The notes under the pieces are model-generated. The model saw nothing but the letters and a program-made list of their open reading frames with translations. It made no database searches and was not told the origin of the DNA. Source: Cordia subcordata (Eukaryota > Streptophyta > Magnoliopsida > Boraginales > Cordiaceae). From it: 64,000 nucleotides of DNA. The position numbers and the translations under genes were made by a program. Of this stretch, positions 58,439 through 64,000 are shown in pieces (position 1 is the first letter of the stretch; every line of letters begins with the position of its first letter). The stretch spans positions 14,071,001-14,135,000 of the forward strand of contig JAPTOF010000017.1 of NCBI GenBank assembly GCA_028554755.1, in the 5' to 3' direction.

Positions 58439-59091
58439 TGTAAGCTGTAAAGCTCACTTTGAGCTAATAAGCAAAAGTCAAATATGTTGAAAAAAAAGGA
58501 TGCATGGGAAATTGAAGTGGCAACAAAAGTCTCATTCTTATTAAGACGTGGGGGCTTGACTTATTTGGAATGTCAACAATTACATGAAGGCAGCAGCACT
58601 AGCAGTGCACTGAACAGGATTTGAGTTTGACAAAGAAAAAATTTTCATGCAAGCTAATTAAAGCATGAAGAAATTTGAGAGTTGCAGTCTTCTTGCATTA
58701 AATTTTTGTCTCCAATTTTTCCCTAGAACTTGAAGGATTCAGGAGAAGCTTTGCATCCCAAGCGGCATAAGTAGCAAAGCATTTACAGAGGAAAAGATAT
58801 AGTTTCTCCTAAATGTTTTCTCTTCCACTTGTTATATAAATTAGTGTGATAGTGAGTTTCTCCTATTATAAGAGAGAGTAAAATTGTTCTCTCCTTATTT
58901 TAGAGAGAAGGTTGTAAAACTTTTATACATAATGAATCCTTCTTACTTGCCTGTGGTTTTTCCCTTAATTTGTTTGAGGGTTTTCCACATAAAATTTTGG
59001 TGTTTCAATTATCTATTTTCTCTAAATTCCTATTTTAGTTGCGTGATCTTGCTTCAGCAACCCTACCATTCTGCTGTGCCATTCCTTAAGA
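58439..59091 (+). repeat. 3' LTR of FGT1-exon copia
   Basis: 653 bp. It closely matches 53728-54381. The purine tract taggagaa precedes it. Confidence 0.88.
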
Positions 59092-60039
59092 GTTCAGACT
59101 TAAAATTTGATGCAAGAAGAGACTTGGACGACGTAGGTGCAACATGTGTCGAAGGTACAATGCAATGGACGATGTAGGTGCAACATGCGTTGAAGTACAA
59201 TGCCAACTTTAACATGCTTCTTTTATATGTCAATGATGTAACTTCACTTATTTTTTACTTGGAGTGATGATTTGCTCAGTCTAATAGTTTTAATATAATC
59301 TTTATATGAAAGTCTCAAATAGATAATTGGACTAATTTGCACTTTCGTGTGAGACAGCTTATCCATCCAGAAGTCATCATAAGTTCAATCATGTCCAATC
59401 ATAAAAATGGGACTATGTGAGGAATGGTGAAAACATTGTTTACAAAAGCAAGCAAGGATATGATGTTCTTTCTTACTTCAATTGGCTAGGCAATTAAGAG
59501 AATGGATTCAATTTTTGTTCTGTGTTATTCCACTCATAGTATGCACTTTTACTTTGAATATTCATGCAGTCTTGTAAAGGGTCAAGGCATTTCTTATGGA
59601 GTTTATGCATTTTCTTTTGTACTGCATGCCTTGAACAAGCTTCCTTATGCTAATCTTGATTCAAAGTCAGTTGGCATTAGGAAAGGTGTTGTTTTCTTGA
59701 CGTATAGCACCCTGATAGCATGTTCTAATGGAGGCTGCTCTCGTCTGTAGCAGCTTGTACAATGGTGTGGGTAAAAGTTTGATGGGCTCATTATATTTGA
59801 TGAGGTAATAGATTTTACCCTCTGTATGGATGAATCAATTTGCATTAAATAGGTGTATCTTATTTTAATTCGTTCTTGCCTATATTCAAGAAATACTTGC
59901 ACTTTTTCATTTGTCTTTAACAACTATAACTAAAATTTCTTTGTTGTAGTGCCACAAAGCAAAAAATTTAGTCCCTGAAGCTGGAAAGTGACCAACTAAG
60001 ACTTGTAAAGCTGTCCTAGAGATTCATGTTTGCTTTTGA

Positions 60040-60840
60040 ACTAGATCTTTCTCACATTTGCAAGGGGTATGCCCTGGCTATTGTCACTTTTTTATATAGT
60101 TTGCTGGCTATGCAAATATAATGTTTTGTTTATGTGCTAGATTAGGAGTTTCTTTGCCTTCTGCATCAGTGAGTGATTTTTCTGGACAAGTGACTTTGCT
60201 AGTCACACGATCAAACAACTTACTTGCATGAAGAGCAATCTGTATTTGAAACTTCCAAGCCAAGAAATTATTGTTGTCTAGCTTCATACTGACCATATTA
60301 TTGAGATTTTGAAGCAAAATCTTTAGTCTTGTTGGAAGATCTTCATGTGGAGCAGTTGCAAAGCCAGTAGCTTACTGAAGAAGAAAGTAATTGAAGATTG
60401 AGATTGAGATGGAGAATTGAGAAACTGAACCAAAGAATGTGCTCGCCTAGGGGAAAGAGAGCTTCGATTGTAATTTGAGAGAAATCGAAGCTCATTTTGA
60501 TAGATTTTTATTGAGATCTCACTCTCTGAAACCCTAGAAATTGGGGAAGAATGCTTTTGTGAAAAAACAAAGAAAATAGCCACGATATTTTCCTAGGCTC
60601 TAACCATAAGAAGATTTGAGAGAGAGAAATTGATAAATCTCATTTAACTAACTCAATGATTTTTACATGATGCCAGCTATTTATAGACCACTAGCATGAG
60701 TCTTTAGTTACATCAGTCAATGAGTCAACTCTGACTTAATAACTGATACAGTTACTAACTAATTATAGTTACAAAGAGTATTTTAGTTACAAAGAATATT
60801 TCCTATAGTCAGATATTTTTATGCTCTCCTTATCATAGGC
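60040..60840 (-). mobile_element. Truncated copia fragment: LTR plus gag start
   Basis: LTR about 60608-60840 (minus; TGTAAAGCCTATGATAAGG). Beside it is a site ATGGTTAGAGCC resembling a worn initiator tRNA-Met primer site. Gag follows in frame 60108-60317: NLNNMVSMKLDNNNFLAWKF, a copia Retrotran_gag motif (Ale-like). It stops after about 70 codons and no pol follows on this strand. It abuts a plus-strand pol at 60841. The left limit is approximate. Confidence 0.65.
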
Positions 60841-62560
60841 TTTACAAACTAATGATACATGGGATTTGGTTGATCAACCTCCTGGAAAGACTGTTGTTGG
60901 TTGTCACTGCGTTCATATTGTGAAGTGCTCTCCCGATAGCATTGTGGATCCCTTGAAGGCTCGCCTTGTCCAAAAGGATATATATAGGTTTACAGTGTTG
61001 ATTATGATGGTACTTTTTCCCCACTTGCTAAGATGCCTTCGGTTCGTATTATTCTTGCTCTTGTAGCTATGTTTGACTGGCCGCTTTATCAACTTGATAT
61101 TAAGAATGCTTTCTTAATGGTTCACTTGAAGAAAGAGTATACATGGAACAACCCCCAAGGTTTGTTGCTCAGGGGGAGTCTAGGAAGGTATGTCAATTGA
61201 AGAGATCATTGTATGGTCTTAAACAGTCAGCTTGAGCATGGTTTGGTTGATTTAGTAAGGTTGTCATCAAGTGGATTGTCAAGATGTGGGGTTGATCGTT
61301 CGATCTTTTACCAACACACTTTCATTGGGAAACGCTTATTACTAATTCTTTATGTTGATGATATTATCCTAACAGGCGATGATCTTACAGGTATATGTGA
61401 CTTGAAGACATGTTTACATCGATAGTTTTAGATGAAAGACTTGGGACTATTGCACTACTTTCTTGGCATTGAGGTTGCCCGTCTAGATCAAGGTATTTGC
61501 ATTTCTCAGCATAAATATGCACTTGATATATTGACAGAAGCGGAATGCTCCGGTGCAATCCATGTGAGTCGCCAATGGACCCAAATGTCAAACTTGTACA
61601 AAATAAGGGGGAGCTATTACAAGATATAGGAAGATACATAAGGTTGGTAAGCCAGATCAATTATCTTACAACAACTCGCCCAAATATTTTCTTTGTAGTA
61701 AGCGTGGTCAGTCAATTCTTGAATTCACTACGAAAAAGTCATTAGGATGCTGTCATTCGTATCCTACAGTAGTTTAAGAGTGCTCTAGGGAGAGGGCTGT
61801 TATATAAAAGGAGATGAGGCATGAGTATTATTGGCTATTATGATGTAGATTGGGCAAAATGCCCAGATGATAGGTGGTCCACCTCTTGCTATTATGTGTT
61901 CTTTAGCGGAAATGTCATCTATTGGAAAAGTAAGAATCAACTAGTTGTATCCTGCTCAAGTGCAGAATCAGAATATAAAGTTATGACATTAGCGGTGTGC
62001 AAGCTAATTTGGGTGAAACACTTGCTGGAGAAACTTTGGATAGATAGCTCTCAGCCTATAAAGTTAATATGCCATAACCAAGCAGCAATGCATATTGCAA
62101 CCAATCCCGTCTTTCATGAGAGGACCAAGCACATTGAAGTAGATTGTCACTTTGTAAGGAGTAAAGTGTTAGCTAAGGAGATTGTTACGTCACATGTCAA
62201 TCTAAGTGATCAGTTAGCAGATCTCTTTACTAAATTTTTAGGGGGCCCTCGTGTTGAGTACATTTGTAACAAGACAGGCACATATGATATTTATACTCTA
62301 GCTTGAGGGGGAATGTTAGTAGTATTGGTAGTATTATAGTAATTGGCTATTATGGTAATAGTGTTACGGTAATTCTCCGTTATAGTAATATTCTCATATT
62401 GGAGAAATAGGAAACTTTGTATTAGGAAACTTTGTATGTTATAAATAAGGCCAAGTACACAATATGTACTAAGCCATTCTCTTCAATTCTAATGTCTTAT
62501 TTTCTTCAGCACATTTCAAGTACAAGAAATTGTTACTTCTGTTGAGCATTTTGCAAGGAT
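60841..62560 (+). mobile_element. Truncated copia fragment: RT-RNase H plus 3' LTR
   Basis: It starts abruptly inside RT (NDTWDLVDQPPGKTVVG) and continues with LYVDDIILTGDD (YVDD box, at about 61350), [17 protein letters not shown], then RNase H SSAESEYKVMTLAVCKLIW. It ends HVNLSDQLADLFTK. Polypurine tract gagggggaa, then LTR TGTTAGTAGTATTGG from 62315 to about 62515. The 5' half is missing. Stops in RT. The LTR differs from the one at 60608-60840, so the two halves are different elements. Confidence 0.72.
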
Positions 62561-62898
62561 AAACCATCTTTAAGTGCTTACAATTATCATAGTGCCCATG
62601 GTAAGAGGCTTTTGATGATGCTGTATTGAGGAATCATGGAGCAGGTATTTACATTTTACTACATGATTCATTTTGTGTTTAAATTTTTTGTTATCTTCTC
62701 TTCCCCTCCTTCTTGGCTTAATCGCTTACTCCTTTCTTTTCTCCCAATCAAAATTTTTTTTTCAAGATGTTTTGCAAGTTGTTCTACCATGGTGTTTATC
62801 TGAAAATCTATATGCTATTCAAGAATTCATCGTCAAGGGGAAAGCTGCTTTTGTTTTTGTGGGAACAATTAAAGACCCAGTTCTTGGTAATGTCTTGT

Positions 62899-63227
62899 TA
62901 CTGTAGGGGAGGTCCTGCGGAAAAATAGCTCGACGCTAGGATGATAAAAAGCTTAACACCTCTCATTCTTATTACTTTTTCAATATGAAAACGAAAAAAA
63001 TGAAAAATCAAAAGGTCGTCTTATTCAAAACCCCAACAATTATGCCATCCCTTCTCTCCCACTTCACACCTCGGAACGCACCGTTCTTATAGAGATAAAC
63101 GCGCTTTTACATCTTCTTAACCTGAAATGGCTGGGGAGAGGAAAGGTTCCTTTTTTGGGGGGTACTCCCGGGAACAGATGCAGTGGAGACGGGGTAGGGC
63201 CTGTAGCTCAGAGGATTAGAGCACGTG
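62899..63227 (+). other. Plastid DNA insert (NUPT): 5S rRNA end to trnR-ACG
   Basis: The segment matches known plant plastid inverted-repeat sequence order. It holds the last about 45 bases of 5S rRNA (gtaggggaggtcctgcgg, cgacgctaggatga, ending about 62944), then the spacer with ggaacgcaccgttcttatag and actcccgggaacagatgcag, then the first 31 bases of trnR-ACG (gggcctgtagctcagagg, 63197-63227). Joined on the left to FGT1-like coding, on the right to a G-rich array. It shows a few differences from what I recall of other plants. It is not a working rRNA or tRNA gene. Confidence 0.88.
63197..63227 (+). tRNA. trnR-ACG 5' fragment (non-functional)
   Basis: Acceptor 5' strand, D-arm (tagctcagaggattagagc) and the start of the anticodon stem are present. 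After gcacgtg it departs to cccgcatagggt, so the anticodon loop, T-arm and 3' acceptor are absent. It belongs to the plastid insert. Confidence 0.85.
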
Positions 63228-63235
63228 CCCCGCAT

Positions 63236-64000
63236 AGGGTTCGGGGTTCGGGGTTCGGGGTTTTAGGGTTCGGGGTTCGGGGTTCGGGGTTCACGGTTTT
63301 AGGGTTCAGGGTCCGGTCCCGGTCCGGGTCCCGGTCGTGGGTCGTGGTTGAGGTTGAGGTCAGGCCCGGCACCCGGGGCGGGTCCGGCGGGTCCGGTCCG
63401 GGTTCCGGTTCCGGTTCGTGGCCTGGGTCACGGCCTGGGGTCACGGTCACGGCCTGGGTCGGGTCACGGGTCCGGGCCTGGCCTGGCCTGGCCTGCCCGG
63501 GTTCGGATCGGGGTTCGGGGTTTCGGGGTTCGGGGTTCGGGGTTCGGGTCGGGGTTGAGGTTGAGGTCGAGGGTCGAGGTCGAGGGTCGAGGTCGAGGGT
63601 CGAGGGTCGAGGGTTTAGGGTTTAGGGTTGTGGTTTCGGTTCGGGTTTCGGTTCGGGTTCGGGGTCTGGTTTGGGTTTAGGTCGGGCCTGGGCCTGGGGC
63701 CGGGGTTCAGGGGGCCGGGGTCTGAGGTTGAGGTCGAGGGTCGAGGGTCGAGGGTCGAGGGTCGAGGGTCGGGGTCAGGGCCTGGGGTCGGGGTCAGGGC
63801 CTGGGCCTGGGTCAGGGGTCAGGGCCTGGTCGGGGTCAGGGTCAGGGGTCAGGGTCAGGGGTCGGGGTCAGGGGTCTGGGGTCGGGGTCAGGGGCCTGGT
63901 CAGGCCTGGTCAGGGTCGGGGTCAGGGGTTCGGGGTTCAGGGTCAGGGTCGTGGTCGTGGGTCAGGGTCAGGGTCAGGGTCAGGGGTCAGGGTCAGGGGT
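63236..64000. repeat. G-rich telomere-like array, runs off window
   Basis: The plus strand is almost free of long C runs. It is made of short units: GGGTTCGGG (63236-63310), GGTTTAGGG (around 63612-63625), GGTCGAGGG (63565-63615, 63738-63770) and GGTCAGGG (63775-64000). The true plant telomere unit TTTAGGG occurs only two or three times. The G-strand runs to the right, the direction a right-arm telomere would have. Frames at 63155-63680 are an artefact of the repeat. Confidence 0.75.

Larger units (their letters stand above)
53728..59091 (+). mobile_element. Tork-like copia in FGT1-like exon
   Basis: LTRs 53728-54381 (654 bp) and 58439-59091 (653 bp), starting TGTAAGCTGTAAAGC, are flanked by GTTCA (53723-53727 and 59092-59096). 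Primer site tggtatcagaggc at 54383. Excision rejoins VSVGS with DLKFDARRD of FGT1. It is related to the RGLG-intron copia but has different LTR 5' halves. The 3' LTR ends aaga and the 5' one aata rather than CA. Coding has stops and frameshifts. Confidence 0.9.
50049..62892 (+). pseudogene. FGT1: FORGETTER1/Strawberry-notch helicase pseudogene
   Basis: Scattered exons in the right order. (1) 50049-50091 plus 52308-52407: MGQSSW start, Pro-rich, then DTSKMELPCSHCNAM, matching the first zinc-binding motif of FGT1. (2) about 53400-53541: [14 protein letters not shown], Walker [14 protein letters not shown], then a stop (53505), WENWHHGR. (3) 53709-53727 plus 59097-59154: VSVGSDLKFDARRDLDDVG. (4) 59623-59804: HALNKLPYANLDSKSVGIR, VVFLTYSTLI, QLVQWCG and IIFDE, with two stops. 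(5) 59950-60028: CHKAKNLVPEAG. (6) 62569-62648: LSAYNYHSAHGKRLL with a stop. (7) 62766-62892: IQEFIVKGKAAF. FGT1 is a chromatin-associated helicase of heat-stress memory. Between (5) and (6) several hundred residues (rest of helicase, PHD finger) are missing. It is clearly dead. Confidence 0.87.

Noticed and set aside
63197..63227. Functional nuclear tRNA-Arg
   Set aside because: Only the first 31 bases match. The anticodon loop and 3' half are absent. Kept only as a plastid fragment.
63155..63680. Two long overlapping frames rich in Gly, Arg, Val and Ser
   Set aside because: G-rich repeat without C runs has few stop codons in any plus frame. The peptides mirror the DNA unit.
1..64000. A novel defence, biosynthetic or regulatory gene cluster
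   Set aside because: Apart from three host genes and retroelement pieces, no linked set of coding regions is seen. I could not support any multi-gene system.

Overview
The window reads as nuclear DNA of a eudicot plant. It is AT-rich, has multi-exon genes with GT-AG introns, and is packed with Ty1/copia and Ty3/gypsy LTR retrotransposons, a MITE and a plastid-DNA insert. The species cannot be named from the sequence. There is no bacterial, CRISPR or operon-like content, and I found no convincing undescribed molecular system. The interest lies in the nesting history and in three recognisable host genes.

Layout. 1-2535: decayed gypsy gag and AT-rich spacer. 2536-19091: an Athila-like gypsy element (minus, TSD AAAAG) that carries only gag and protease. 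It is split by a 9,047-bp SIRE/Maximus-type copia element (7444-16490, minus, TSD TAAAC). 19092-21911: quiet spacer and putative promoter. 21912-23788: a six-exon MYB-CC (GARP) transcription factor, best matched to APL, whose C-terminus is lost where a gypsy element begins. 23799-about 36650: that gypsy element (plus, decayed), holding a truncated copia (about 24831-26152), a MITE (27493-27887) and a chromovirus (28176-35483, TSD AGAT). The chromovirus is itself hit by a 1,624-bp solo LTR (29588-31211, TSD CTTAC).

37863-48755 (minus): an eleven-exon RGLG-type copine/RING E3 ubiquitin ligase gene. Its reading frame is intact (434 codons predicted). A Tork-like copia element (41353-46673) with a solo LTR inside its own 5' LTR enlarges intron 2. 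50049-62892 (plus): pieces of a FORGETTER1/Strawberry-notch helicase gene. It is a pseudogene broken by a 2.2-kb solo LTR (TSD ACCAC), a small gypsy derivative, a 5.4-kb copia (TSD GTTCA) and an opposed pair of copia fragments. 62899-63227: an insert of plastid DNA (end of 5S rRNA, spacer, 5' part of trnR-ACG). 63236-64000: a G-rich, C-poor telomere-like array that runs off the window.

The RGLG gene looks functional. The APL-like gene may make a C-terminally altered protein. The FGT1-like locus is dead. Almost everything else is retrotransposon, mostly non-autonomous through stops, frameshifts or loss of integrase or reverse transcriptase. LTR ends and TSDs were read by eye. Percent divergences, and all family assignments beyond motif recognition, need alignment.
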